Positions 1-10,880 of a stretch of DNA of 64,000 nucleotides are shown piece by piece (the first letter of the stretch is position 1; every line of letters begins with the position of its first letter). A program made the translations under genes and the position numbers. Under the pieces are notes generated by a model that saw nothing but the letters and a program-made list of their open reading frames with translations, searched no databases and was not told the DNA's origin. This stretch comes from Paralithodes platypus (Eukaryota; Arthropoda; Malacostraca; Decapoda; Lithodidae): the NCBI GenBank assembly GCA_032716605.1, contig CM064506.1, positions 19,392,600-19,456,599 on the forward strand, given 5' to 3'.

Positions 1-42
1 CTGTTCACTCTAACTTGCCTACTTGAGATCGACGCAGGAGAT

Positions 43-256
43 CCAGTTGGCCAAATAAGTGATGTCGCGGCACCAATTATATTTCGATCAATAATTGGTA
101 TCAGCACTATCTAAGGATTAATTCATCGTTTTGAGTGAGATATACAAACATGTTCCTATCGCTACACACCCTATTCAACATCTAACAGACATTAATATAG
201 CGCACAGTAAGCAAAACGTAATGACAGCGGAGACACGACTTATTTGGCCAACTGTG
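43..256. mobile_element. MITE type M6 (AGTTGGCCAAATAAGT ends)
   Basis: CAGTTGGCCAAATAAGTGAT to ACTTATTTGGCCAACTGT. Further copies at 26,517-26,737 and 38,845-39,053, each about 210 bp with TA-CAGT at the ends and CGATCAATAATTGGTAT inside. Confidence 0.8.
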
Positions 257-621
257 CAAGGATAAAATTCCTAACATACAATATTAGTTGATGCAATTTT
301 ATTGATATCTATGCAAGGTGATTTGTACTTTCGTTATGCAGTGGATGTTATTTAATTTATGTTTCATTGCATTCGATATTTTAATGTGAAATATGACTCA
401 CATTAGCTTTAAGACTGTGCTAATCCCTTCACTATATTACAATTGGAGGTAGGAAGTTGATAAAGCTGTTCTGCACAAAGTATACACCGAGAAAATCCCA
501 TGGCGGTTGGGCCGCCGCCCATGTAGTATTCGGGCGTATCGCCCGCTTTGTTTACATTACTGTATGCCGTGGGATAAAATAATGGGTTGAGGGGGGGGCA
601 TTGCCTCCCTCACCCCCAATG

Positions 622-1035
622 ACTTATTGTTGTTGTTGTTGCTGTTGTTCCCCAAGCTGCCTGGCCGAACAGCCCCAAGGCCCCGAGCAAGGCCAAGGCC
701 ATAACCGAGCACCCCACCGAACCCTCCCTGCCGACCACAATAAAGCCTGGGTGACCGAAGCCACTCCATGGCGGGGAGCTGAGGAGGGTGCGGAAACGCC
801 CGGGAAACCAAAGCCCCACCCAGGGCCCTGTGCCCCTCAGCAATTATGAAGAGAAAGCTGAGGGGCAAAGGAAAAATGTGACGCTTTGGCTTCCAATCTT
901 GGTAGATTGGGAGGTCAATCCACGAAAGAGACGCCGTCACTTGAGATCTAGAAAATATATAAGGAAAAGGAACAGTCGGAGTAAGCTATGGGTATGGCGG
1001 GGATCGCTCAGTTCTCACTCTGATAGACCAGCCCA
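622..1035 (-). mobile_element. SINE-like retroposon with (GTT/AAC)n tail, near full length
   Basis: On the minus strand it begins near ATGGGCTGGTCTATCAGA, contains CTCAAGTGACGGCGTCTCTT and CTGTTCGGCCAGGCAGCTTG, and ends in repeated AAC. The same 410-bp unit stands at 40,443-40,872 in the other orientation. ORFs across it are shadows: both strands are open because of its GC-rich composition. Confidence 0.8.
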
Positions 1036-1321
1036 TCACCATCATCATATACTGTATATTGCCTGCAGGGGGGCAAATAACAAGTACGCCGCGGCCCAAT
1101 CATGCTGCGGCCCGATCGACTGTACATCACCTAGAATGACTGTATTGTTTTTGTTTGTGCAGGTTAGCTTTCTGCCTATTTCTAAAAACTGTAGCCAGAT
1201 TATGTTAATATGTTTGTATTACTAATTTATGATAAATTATTATAAAGTATGTTATAATTTAACACATTTTGAAATTTACAGACACATATTTGTGCTTGCT
1301 CTCTACCCAAGATATGTAAGT

Positions 1322-1425
1322 TGGTTGTTGTTGTTCCCTAGGCTGCCTGGCCGAACAGCCCCAAGTCCCTAAGGAAGGCCATGGCTACGGTCAGGCTTTC
1401 CCACAGGGCTCTCAAGGAGTGTAGA
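1322..1425 (-). mobile_element. 3' fragment of the (AAC)n-tailed retroposon
   Basis: GTTGTTGTTGTTCCCTAGGC, then CTGCCTGGCCGAACAGCCCC and AAGGCCATGG, equal the 3' 100 bp of the 622-1035 unit. Confidence 0.8.
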
Positions 1426-1761
1426 TAATGTTGTTGGTGGAAGTTGGTTATGATAAAGTATTGTTCTGTAGTATGGCATAAAGTATATCTATTCCAGTGT
1501 ATACCTTTAACAATATCCGATTGTGTTTTTGCTTTGTAACAAATACTGTACAGTACTTCATCAAAGAAATGGTAGTTACACAAAAAGTGCACAACCAAAG
1601 GAAATGCACAATGCGAAGAGTGATGTTGCTTTTCATACTCTGTGACTATATTGGCACAAGAAAGTAATTTATTCCTACATATTTACACACATGAAACTGA
1701 GCTTGACTTTTGGATTATTGTTGCAGGCCTAAGTGGAAATTGTCGGGACGGCATAGTCCTA

Positions 1762-1986
1762 CTATAGATAGCGCCAGCGAACTTGACAATAATCTTGACC
1801 CTTTAACTTCTTATAACTCGAAATAAATTAAAGCAATATGGCTGACGTTTCTATCATTTGGAAAGAGTCGACCAGGAAATACATGTGGATATTTACAGCC
1901 AGTTTGATCTAGGCAATTTTGAGTTACAGTAACAGAGAGGTCAGGGATCAAGATTATTGTCAAGTTTGTTGGCGCTACCTATAGTA
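1762..1986. mobile_element. MITE type M3 (TAGCGCCAGC ends) with the shared M core
   Basis: CTATAGATAGCGCCAGCGAA and its near reverse complement. In reverse its core reads GTAACTCAAAATTGCCTAGA and ATGATAGAAAC, the same core as the M1 and M2 types. Fragments: 51,662-51,838 and 54,321-54,352. Confidence 0.75.
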
Positions 1987-2267
1987 ACTTGTGCAAGGAC
2001 CTTTGGTTAGTGTTTTCAGTACATTCTAAAATATACTATCAAAGTTTGCCTCATTGAGGAATCATATTTTATCATCAAGAGCTTCAACTTGCTTTTGAAT
2101 GTTTATAAGACAATCAGAACAATATATTTATTCCCAAGAAGAGTTGAAATGAAGTATAGGCCTAAGTCCTGTAATCCGGAAGACAGGAACCAGAGGACAT
2201 ACCAGGTTATCAAATGTACTGCACTATTGGATGGCATATCAGTTCTACAGAAACAAGCTCTCAATCA

Positions 2268-2505
2268 CCCATGTTTTTGTTGTTGTTCCCCAGGCTGTCT
2301 GATCAAACATCCCCAAGGTCCATAGCAAGGCCAAGGCCTTAACCGAGCACCCCTACAGAACCCTCCCTGCTTTACCACTAAGAATGCCCAGGTGCTCGAA
2401 GCCACTCCCAGGCGTGGAGCTGAGGAGAGTGCGGAAACCCCCGGGACACCGAAGCCCCACCTAAGGCCTTGCGCTTAACAATTATGAAAGGAAAGTTGAG
2501 GGGCA
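2268..2505 (-). mobile_element. Diverged half copy of the (AAC)n-tailed retroposon
   Basis: Starts at TTTTTGTTGTTGTTCCCCAG and keeps order through CTGCTTTACCAC, AAGCCACTCCCAGGCGTGGA and GAAAGTTGAGGGGCA. More diverged than the copies at 0.6 and 40.4 kb. Confidence 0.8.
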
Positions 2506-2834
2506 TGTTTATCCTCCAAGTATCTCAGTATGACTTAAATATTATAAACATGTAGATATTCTATGAAAAGGTTTAGAAACACATGCTTATGTCTATATTT
2601 CAACAAAAGCACAATGATTGTCTACAAAAAATATATATTTCAGCATATTTCGGACATGAAAATTGGTTCTTGGCATATTCCTGACCTGGATTTTTCGGGA
2701 TATCAGGTGCCGGATTACGGGACTTTCACTGTACAACCGACAACAAAAATAACTGCTACAGAGCTACTTTGTATTATGCTATTTTAACTACTGTATGCAT
2801 ACATACATACATACAACTACTGAATATATTGTCG

Positions 2835-2990
2835 CAAGCCATAGCATAGTCTGTAGAGTGTCGGCTACTGATCAGAGGGTCGGCGGATCGCCGCCGCACT
2901 GCCAAAATGTTATTGGTAGACGTCAAGCCTGGGCAACTTGACCTAGTGATTCGTGACAAACGCATAATGTTCATGGCCACCCCTTATCGG
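2835..2990 (+). mobile_element. tRNA-derived repeat with degenerate B box
   Basis: CCATAGCATAGTCTGTAGAG resembles an A box; GGTCGGCGGATCGCC is a poor B box. A related minus-strand head is nested in the 37.2-kb element. Confidence 0.4.
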
Positions 2991-3132
2991 GAATATATAT
3001 ATGTATACAGTATACTGTATATATATATATATATATATATATATTTCCAGATTATTAGAAAGTTCGAAAACAACAAAATTAAACTATCAAAAGGATACTA
3101 TGAGGCTGTATATTGTGTTTGCCATTATACTG

Positions 3133-3420
3133 TTTTTTTGTTTTTATATGAATGAGGGAGACAAAAGGCTAACTGCCTGCAGCGAGTGCCTCCCCCAGAT
3201 TTGAAAGAGTGACAGGGCCAAAATCAAGGGACGTTCGAGCTAAAATTCCTGGACACACGTAGTTTGAAGCAATTTAAGTCATAGAAAGAGGGAAAGACTG
3301 ATTCTGGGAGAGAGTTCCAGAGCTCAGCAGTTGAATAGAAAAAATCTGAGAATAGCATTTCACTCTTGGGTTGGAGAATTGCACAGCTATAATAGCATAG
3401 ATACAATTAGCTCTGCGACG
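3133..3420 (-). pseudogene. C-terminal end of the same LINE family, heavily 5'-truncated
   Basis: The minus strand reads CAILQPKSEMLFSDFFYSTA, then ELWNSLPESVFPSFYDLNCF, matching the tail of the 22.4-kb LINE, and shares its 3' untranslated sequence (GAGTGACAGGGCCAAAATCA on the plus strand). It ends in an A-rich tail, seen as T-rich at 3130-3145. Confidence 0.85.
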
Positions 3421-3494
3421 GTTAGCTTTGTTTGCGAGTGTTCCTGTTAGAAGAGAGGTTGATTATTTGTTATGAAGTAGTCTACTGCAAGCTA

Positions 3495-3708
3495 TTAACC
3501 CTTTCTGTACCAGCAATGTTTTTTCATTTAAATACAGCTACTTATAGATGATTTTATGAGGCTTAGGAATGATATGTGGTAGGTAAACGGGATTAATTTT
3601 GATAGTTTGTAGCCTTTGGAGTGGTATACGTCCTTCCTAAGCTCAATGAAATCGTCTCATAGTAGCCAGAATATAGTGAAAAGTACATCACCGGTGCAGA
3701 AGGGGTTA
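3495..3708. mobile_element. TTAA-flanked MITE, family A (piggyBac-like)
   Basis: Family description: about 210 bp, terminal repeats of almost half the length. It starts TTAACCCYTTCAGTACCGG and TGACGT, has TTTAGACGATTTTAT and CTTAGGAAGGATC on one arm and their reverse complements on the other, and ends GGGGTTAA. TTAA target and CCC termini fit piggyBac-type MITEs. No coding capacity. This copy keeps both arms. Confidence 0.8.
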
Positions 3709-3945
3709 GGAGGGATTTGGATACGTGATGTGACAATTGATAAACCAGCGATAACATTTTATTTGCATGGGCTTGAAAATTATACCATCCATATAATAGT
3801 CTTTACTTTCAAGCTATTTTGCCCGTACATGTTTTTTGTTTTTTATTGTAAGTATTTCTCATTACCGTCCATTTTTGTAGTCTATTAGTTTTAAATTAGA
3901 CTAATGATACATAATTAAGTGTATTACCCCCTTTTTAATAATTTG

Positions 3946-4157
3946 TACAGCTACTGACAAATGTTCGTGAATTCTTGTGATTTTCGTTATGCAAATATAT
4001 CCATTTAGATTGTTCAGATAAAATCGGCTATATATCAATTAATACACATTATGTATTTGATATTATATAGCTGATTTGATCTGAACAACAATCTAAATGG
4101 ATATGTTTGCATAAAGAATATCGCAAGAACTCACAAACATTTGTCAGTGGCAGTACA
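3946..4157. repeat. Foldback element
   Basis: Nearly the whole 212 bp is two arms (CTACTGACAAATGTTCGTGA and its mate CACAAACATTTGTCAGTGGC) around CAATTAATACACATT. MITE-like. Confidence 0.75.
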
Positions 4158-4965
4158 TTGCAGATTGAATTTAGCAACGCAAATTACAGTGTACTGTACT
4201 ATTGTACTTAACCCGGGAACTGCTGGGAGACTCTTAAGAGTTCCCCTGGCGGACTGCTGGGAGACTCTTAAGAGTGAGTGAAAAAAAAATCAACTTTTGA
4301 CATCGAAAAAAAAATATTTTGTTTATTTTTATTTTTTTATTTTTTTTTTTTTTCTTGGCCCCTGGGCCATGCAAAATCTCAGTCCTCTACCTCCCCTCCT
4401 TCCCCACTTTCCTCCTCTCCTTCAGTTATCACCTATTTTCCCTGTTATTCCCTTATTCTGAGGTATATTTTCGTGCTAACATTAGCGAGTTGCAAGCAGG
4501 GTGTTGTCATCACTGATGGCAAGCGAGTGCAAGAGAGAGAGAGAGAGTATCGATCAACTGTGTCTCAGTGGCCTTGGGGGAAATTGGCGGGAAAGCAGAT
4601 TGCCTCACCCATACATTATACAACTCGCGGGCTATATCTCCGATTTTGACCATCCAAACGCTGTTTTCACTCGTTTTATTGTTGTTTCAGGTTAATACCT
4701 TTATAATCAACCCATAATAGGCGCATATGGATAAGTATTAATGCTATTAATGGTACAATGAATATTTTAGTGACGGAAACACCTCAAATACGTCAGCACA
4801 GGGGGACGTTTCCAATTACCCCCATGCGCACTTGTTAGGTTAATAGATTTTTATTTAAAGTATGTTTTCTGTAATTAGGTAGATAGTAGAAGTTTGGGTA
4901 CCAGTGAGATGTACAGGTGTGTAAATATATACTGTTGATTTATGTAGCTTCTTGTACATATCACT
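4158..4965. other. Gene-free stretch with small repeats
   Basis: CTGCTGGGAGACTCTTAAGA occurs twice (4,219 and 4,254). Then come A and T runs, a pyrimidine-rich part (4,375-4,440) and a GA run (4,530-4,548). No supported gene. Confidence 0.6.
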
Positions 4966-5286
4966 AAACCCTGTTCCAAATAGGTAGGCTAAAAATTCTG
5001 AACCGTGTGTAATTATAATGTAAAACTTGAAATATATACAAACCAAAACTGGGACGACACAATATAAAGGCAAAACAGCTTATCAAAATCGCTATATGGG
5101 AATAACGCTTTAGCAAAATAAAACTAAAATAAGAGTTGAGCAAATGGTTATAAATATGTCCACACCTATTCCCTGGCTGACCCTTCTCAAATGGTAGAAA
5201 TATTAGCTCGATTACTCTATTTGTTCATGAGGTATAGAGGTTAATGTTCAAGAGTTTTGGCCTACTTATTTGGAATAGAGTATAGA
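4966..5286. mobile_element. MITE type M1, interrupted
   Basis: CCCTGTTCCAAATAGGTAGG on the left, CCTACTTATTTGGAATAGAG on the right. Between, a reverse R-repeat fragment (5,008-5,107) is inserted. Core CCACACCTATTCCCTGGCTG is visible. Confidence 0.7.
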
Positions 5287-5435
5287 TATGTGGGGAGGTC
5301 GTTGGATGATTGTAAAGGGAATCACACCAGGGCTTCTATTGCCAATATTTGATGGCCAGCATTTTTCCAACAATATTTCTTTAGATCTTTTGCACTGGTA
5401 TCAGGGGGCTAGGAATCCTCCTCCCCTTATAAAAT

Positions 5436-5662
5436 TTTCCTACTCATCGAGACAGAGAGCCTTATAAGTGGCGTTCGCTCAGAAGGCTAGTATAAAATCT
5501 CACATCATCATCATCGAGATAGAGAAAGGGGCGAGGGAACGCGAAAGTGGTCCCGGACCCTAAGAATTAGAACCCTTGAATGTTGTACCTGTTCGGGCTC
5601 TCAAGTCGGCCACCCCCAGCAATTAGGTATGTGCCTGAGTATATACATACATACATGCATAC
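5436..5662 (-). mobile_element. LINE-type 3' UTR fragment with CATA tail
   Basis: CGAAAGTGGTCCCGGACCCT and CAAGTCGGCCACCCCCAGCA match, in reverse, pieces at 29,320-29,440 and 32,945-33,070. 59,808-59,932 and 59,402-59,440 carry the RTE 3' UTR motif GGCCGACTTGAGACAGAGCC. Confidence 0.55.
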
Positions 5663-6346
5663 ATACATGCATACATCAGAAACTAGCCTGAAGATGGACT
5701 AATGCAGGTGACAAAATTCTTATAAAATTTAAACTCATAACTTCTCCAGACCAGAGGTGCTGATAATAGTTGAAGAAGAAAGCGCTTGTGTGATACCGTC
5801 TTATGGTGCATATTGGTTACTTATACAACAGACCCATTCAGGATAAGCTATCATTGATATCAATTTGTGTAAATTAGATTACCTGATATTTTATTTGTAT
5901 TTTTCAGGTGGAACCTATTTGCTCCATATTGTTAATATATCCTTGGAAACCTTAGAATAAGCTCGACAATTTACCGATATGAATGTGTTAATTGACTGTT
6001 TTTGTGAATATATAATTTTTGTCTTGAAACAGAATTCCATCATTACCAGTAAGTGCCTATTTGATTTATATTTGAGGTTTCAGTGTTTTGTTGTAAATTA
6101 ATTATTCACATTATATGACAATAAAGCATCCCTGCCATTTACTAATTAAGGAAATGTTTTGATGAGCTCGTCTCTCAAACATTGGCTCACTCAGGAGACG
6201 GCATTCCAATCTGATACATTAATAATTCTCCGACTGAGTGCAAGAAGGACCAATGTCCAGATGTGTTAATAGATACTTTGGCAGGTTGAACCATGTCTAA
6301 AGATACGTTGTACTTTTTAGTTATAGTAGTAGAATTAGTAGCATTC
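5663..6346. other. Gene-free AT-rich stretch
   Basis: CATA microsatellite to 5,680, then AT-rich sequence without recognised repeat or coding signal. Confidence 0.5.
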
Positions 6347-6359
6347 ATGCAGCTATTGG

Positions 6360-7018
6360 CCCCCCTAATACTACGCCCCTTGCCGCGAATGGGGGGCTTC
6401 GGGGCCGGCGACTGGAGCTTGATGGGGGAGGGTTTTGGGTATTTCCCTTTCGCTCTCCCCTCGAGCTTTTGTCGTCGGCTTGACTAAATTTGCGTATTTT
6501 TTTATTCCTCTTTCTATGTTTTTCCCCTTCTGCTCTTATTCTGTCTCATCCGGTTGTCCTTCGGGCGACCTATTTCATATGCCTCCCTGGCCTGGCCAGA
6601 TAGTAGGCTCCTGACCTGATTTGTCTCTTCGGTTGCTGATGCAGTCGAGCTGGCTCGATTCCTCTCAGTAGTGCATTTTTTTGCATCTCGCTGTGATTTT
6701 TTTCTACCTTCGTCCTGATCTCTCATTCTTCGCCCTTGATCACTTCTTGGTTGGTGCTGCAGTGTAGCAGTTCTTGCCTCATCCTTCGGCTCTGCCCTAT
6801 AAGAGCTCTGCTGTGGAGCTTATGAGGTCCGGCTGAACTGATGAAATGGCGAGAAATGTCTGTGTGTCTTCGCCTTCATAGATTTCTTCGCCTACTCCCC
6901 TTCCCTATCTATCTTGACTTGATTAGTTGCCCATCTTGATCTAATCCTTCGGGCCAGCCCTATAAGAGTTTTTTTTATGGAACTCAGTGGTCTGGTAAAA
7001 CTAATTAAAAAAAAGAAA
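6360..7018 (+). mobile_element. Non-LTR retrotransposon 3' end with 13-bp target duplication
   Basis: ATGCAGCTATTGG occurs at 6347-6359 and again at 7019-7031, exactly flanking the insert. The insert ends in an A-rich tail (AATTAAAAAAAAGAAA), so it is plus-strand. It begins GC-rich, perhaps the last codons of an ORF2 (up to a stop near 6,485), then is all 3' UTR. Two copies of a roughly 60-bp motif (ATCCTTCGG...CCCTATAAGAG...GGAGCTTATGAGGT) sit at 6,776-6,840 and 6,945-7,008; each can fold on itself. Confidence 0.8.
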
Positions 7019-7192
7019 ATGCAGCTATTGGAGGTGACTGGTGTTTTTTTTCACTAAAAGTAGCCCACATATCTTAAGCCAAAGTCTTTATTGGCATTCC
7101 TGGACATTGTTCTTGCACCCAACCAGATACAGTAATTGGAAATCCATGATTATTGAGCAGAAGTGTATGTAATCGAGATATAAGATATTGGA

Positions 7193-7404
7193 TTAACCCT
7201 TACAGTACCAGCGACGTCTTTGTTTTATTTCAGCTGCAGTTAGACTATTTTATGAAGCTTAGGAAGGTTATATGGTAGCTAAAATGATTAATTGAGATAG
7301 TCTGTATCCTTTTAAGGGGTAGACGTCCTTCCTAAGCTGAATATAACCATCAAATAGTTGCCAGAATATAATGAAAAGGACGTCACCAGTACTCAATGGG
7401 TTAA
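7193..7404. mobile_element. Family A MITE, complete
   Basis: TTAACCCTTACAGTACCAGC to CCAGTACTCAATGGGTTAA, TTAA on both sides. Confidence 0.85.
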
Positions 7405-7944
7405 GTTTACATACAAGATTTTTATCTGTATACCAAGTTATTTATGTTGTAAGTTTTAGATTATTAAAATTATGTAAATGTAGTATTATACACCAAGATA
7501 TTTTATTTGTATATCAAATTAATTATTTGACAATTTTAAGATATTAAATATAAAATTATAATACTGCATTAAGGTACTGTACTGTACATAACTAAATCTA
7601 GATTCCTCAAAGAAGTAGTATCTATTAAGTGAAGTTAAATGTTCTAACTCTTATGACACTGATTGGATTTATTATCTTAAGTTCTTAGGATTTTTTGTGT
7701 GAAAAATTCTATTGGAGCTTTTGATTTTGTTTTCTTTAAAAATGAACATGTCCACTTGTTTAAGAGCTGCAGAGATGTGTTGTGATCTATATAGTGTGTG
7801 ATGCACGTATGAAGAGCTTCATGTCAATACATATCTTGATCACTGAAAATAGATTCGGGGTGTCAAACGAGAGACCATTAAATATTCAAACCCAGGCCAA
7901 AAACAGAGTCCCTTCATTTTAGTTATTATTATTATTATCTTTAC
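7405..7944. other. Gene-free AT-rich stretch before the gap
   Basis: AT-rich; ends in (TTA/ATT)n, possibly a LINE tail cut by the gap. Confidence 0.5.
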
Positions 7945-8044
7945 NNNNNNNNNNNNNNNNNNNNNNNNNNNNNNNNNNNNNNNNNNNNNNNNNNNNNNNN
8001 NNNNNNNNNNNNNNNNNNNNNNNNNNNNNNNNNNNNNNNNNNNN
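7945..8044. other. Assembly gap, 100 N
   Basis: Exactly 100 N, the usual placeholder for a gap of unknown size, between an (ATT)n tail and the first GTAGTGATG array. Confidence 0.99.
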
Positions 8045-8054
8045 CGACGTATTT

Positions 8055-8540
8055 GTTATGTTAAGTTAGTATTTAAGTTAGACATTAGAAGTGATGGTGG
8101 GTAGTAATAGTGGGGATAATTTTAATGACTAGTAGTGATAATGGGATGCTTCGATAATAGCAGTGATAAATGGTTGTAGATTTTAGTGATAAGTATGACA
8201 GTAGTTGCTTATGATGCTAGTGATGATAACAGTAGTAGCTATGATAGGTGGACAGTACTACGTAGTAGTGATGTATTGGTCATAATCAGTAGTCATGATG
8301 GTGACATTGACATTTAGTAATGATGATTGTAAGATGATGGTGACAGTATATAATGTGCAGGTTGGTAAGTCGTAGTGATGATGGTTTGAAAGTTTAGTTA
8401 GTAATGGATGAAGATAGTAGAGTAGGTGACTTGATGGTGTGAGATAGTAGTGATGACTTAATAATTTTATAATAGTAGTATAGTGCTGATGATAGGATAT
8501 TCAATGATGATAGTGACTAGTAGTGATGATGGTGAGCTGA
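8055..8540. repeat. Degenerate GTAGTGATGATGG array, copy 1
   Basis: Starts GTTAGACATTAGAAGTGATG, as does copy 2 at 8,972, then decays. It borders the assembly gap. Confidence 0.75.
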
Positions 8541-8945
8541 TCGCAGAGGTTGGTGATTAATGCCGTTTTGATTTGTGCGCAAACCGGCACGTTATTACTT
8601 TTCAACTCTGCGTAAGCAGAGTTTGGTATCGCCCCCCCCCCGTATAGTGGGTACCACCGGAAAAAAATGTCTGTCGTCGACGGCGTCGTCGTCGTCGTCG
8701 TCGTCCATCTGTCCCGAAACTCCTAGACTGTCGGACGGATTTTCACCAAATTTCACATGAACATTTGTTGGGTGAATGCGAACTTCAGTCAAGACAGATT
8801 TTTTGAATTTGTGCAATAGTTATGATTTTAGATCCAAAATATGGTTTTACCCCCCCCTGCAATGATGGCGTTCTGTGTGTGTGTGCCCCGTAGGGGCTCA
8901 CACACAGAACGCCTTTGCTCTGGGGGCGAAAACATCTCGCCCGGC
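8541..8945. repeat. Hairpin-rich block between the two arrays
   Basis: Contains AACTCTGCGTAAGCAGAGTT, a (GTC)n run at 8,684-8,705, poly(C) at 8,631 and 8,851, and a GC-rich hairpin GGCGTTCTGTGTGTG...CACACACAGAACGCC around CCCCGTAGGGG (8,868-8,913). It could be a transposon end; no family assigned. Confidence 0.55.
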
Positions 8946-9400
8946 ATTTGTTAGGTTAATTTAGTTTAGTTGACATTAGAAGTGATGATAGTAATAGTGG
9001 GGATGATGGTATTTGTAGTGATAATGGTGATAATAGTAGTGATGATGGTAATTGTAGTGATAATGGTGATAATAGTAGTGATGATGGTTGTCATTGTAGT
9101 GATGATGACAGCAGTGATGATGACAGTAGTAGATATGATGGTGACAGTACTAGTAGTAGTGATGATGGTCATAATAGTAGTGGTGATGGTGACAAGTAAT
9201 TATGATGGTTGTAGTGATAATGGTGACAGTAGTGATAATGGTAGTGACGATGGTGACAGTAGTAGTGATGATGGTGAAAGTTGTAGTGATGATGACAGTA
9301 GTAGTGATGATGAGAGTAGTAGTGATGATGGTAAGAGTAGTAGTGATGACTATAATAGTAGTAGTGCTGATGATAGTAATGGTGATAGTGACTATACTCC
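8946..9400. repeat. GTAGTGATGATGG array, copy 2
   Basis: Better-kept trinucleotide array. It opens both strands in several frames (Ser/Asp-rich or Ile/Thr-rich), which I do not regard as genes. Confidence 0.85.
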
Positions 9401-9712
9401 ATTCAACCGACCTGTGCATCTGGCCCCTAACTGGTGCTTGCATCGAGGCTCTTGATTGGCTATCATATCAGTACCCGAGCTCACTGGCCAAAATGAGCGG
9501 CAGAGCTGATAATTTCTTCTCTTTATCTGTATTATTCCTTATATATTCATTAAGCTATATAAGTTTAAGTAATTTTAATGATTAATTAATAAATTATAAT
9601 CTTATCTGAATCTAATTAAGAGCTATTAAATATCACATGGCCTACCTACGATGAATGGACAATAAATAGGTCATAGGAAAAATAAATAAGATTATACCTT
9701 CAAAAAAATGCC

Positions 9713-9903
9713 TATACCCTGTTCTAAGTAGGTAGGCCAGAAATAGTATAAGTTTATAACCCCTAACCTCAATAACTAAAAAAGGGCTAGCGCAAGTGGA
9801 CTCTAAATGTCTACACCTATTCACTGGTTGACCCTTCCTAATTGGTAAAAATATGAGCTCGAGTATTCTAGTCGTTTGTGAGTAATAGAGGTTAATTTTC
9901 AAG
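9713..9903. mobile_element. MITE type M1, right end lost
   Basis: TACCCTGTTCTAAGTAGGTA and the core through GTCGTTTGTGAGTAATAGAG. The right terminus is replaced at 9,903 by the exon-edge minisatellite. Confidence 0.75.
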
Positions 9904-10880
9904 AGGTGGGTAGGGTTGGTATTACTGTTGATACTCTATATACTATTAATAACCTGACCTGACCTGTGACTTACTATCGAGGAGGAGGTGGGTAGGGTTG
10001 GTAATACTGTTGGTACTGTAAACTATTAATGACCAGCTGACCTGACCTGTAATGCCTTCAAAATGTTCTATGATAGAGCTCCAGAGTATCTTAAAGAGTT
10101 ATTTTGTTAAAGCAAATGAGAGGAGTGGACATAATACAAGAAACAGGATGTTTAATTTTAAGGTCCCGAGAATCCAAGGACAGGGTAAGCAAACATTCTT
10201 CTTCACTGCCATCAAAGACTGGAACGACCTACCCCAGTCAGTCCGTGAAAAGAGAACACTGTATTCCTTCAGACGTAGCCTGAAGGAACACCTGAACCGG
10301 ACAGCTGCGAGAAGGGAGCACCAAGCTTATGTCTACTACTAAATACGACAAGAGATAGGCAAACCAAACTGAAATGATTACTGATTACGGATTACTGATA
10401 TTTACCATAGGATGTAAGGTATCTTAAAATAACCCCCTAGAAATACTTTCTCTAAAGTAGCCTATCTATTTCTTTTATCCTCCCCTTTTCCCCAGCTAAC
10501 CTAATCCCACAAGGACCCCAATGGAAATACGCCTAATGGCCTTATTGGGCTATCCTTAGTTGGAATTATGCAAAGCTGGTACATGTCATATTTGTAACAT
10601 ACTATGTGGTACCAACTCTGTAAATTGCTAACTGAATAAATATTATTATTATTATTATTATTATTATTATCTTACTATCGAGGGGTAGGGATGGTAATAC
10701 TGCTGGTACTGTATAGGCTACTATTGATGACCTGACCTGACCTGTGACTTACTATCACTAAACTAAATACTAAATTAACCTGATATAAGAAACCAGCCCT
10801 TCCATGTATTTAGTTCAGTACTTACTATCTCGGAGGAGGTGGTTGAGGTGGGTAGGGTTGGTAATACTGTTGGTAGGGTT
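9902..10880. repeat. Exon-edge minisatellite (about 80-bp unit)
   Basis: Units at 9,902-9,967, 9,968-10,041, 10,671-10,760 and the exon end itself (10,820-10,880). The unit is CTTACTATCGAGGAGGAGGT then GGGTAGGGTTGGTAATACTG. On the minus strand it codes QQYYQPYPPPPR followed by GATA/GTAAG, the same codons and donor as the exon. The LINE at 10,042 interrupts it. Confidence 0.75.
10042..10671 (+). pseudogene. LINE C-terminal fragment with 3' UTR and (ATT)n tail
   Basis: The frame at 10,052-10,342 ends a non-LTR ORF2: GHNTRNRMFNFKVPRIQGQG, then FFFTAIKDWNDLPQSVRE and RTLYSFRRSLKEHLNRTA. After TAA about 300 bp of 3' UTR end in AATAAATATTATTATTATT. The fragment sits inside the exon-edge minisatellite, between GACCTGACCTGT and CTTACTATCGAGG. 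Truncated at the 5' side; not functional. Confidence 0.85.

Noticed and set aside
557..1225. Overlapping ORFs on both strands near 0.6-1.2 kb
   Set aside because: They lie in the dispersed (AAC)n-tailed retroposon, with the same frames at 40.5 kb.
6514..6726. 70-codon minus-strand ORF, Arg/Ser-rich
   Set aside because: Lies antisense in the LINE 3' UTR and has no coding motif.
8970..9455. 161-codon open frame, very Ser/Asp-rich, with matching minus-strand frames
   Set aside because: It is entirely trinucleotide repeat; both strands stay open for the same reason.
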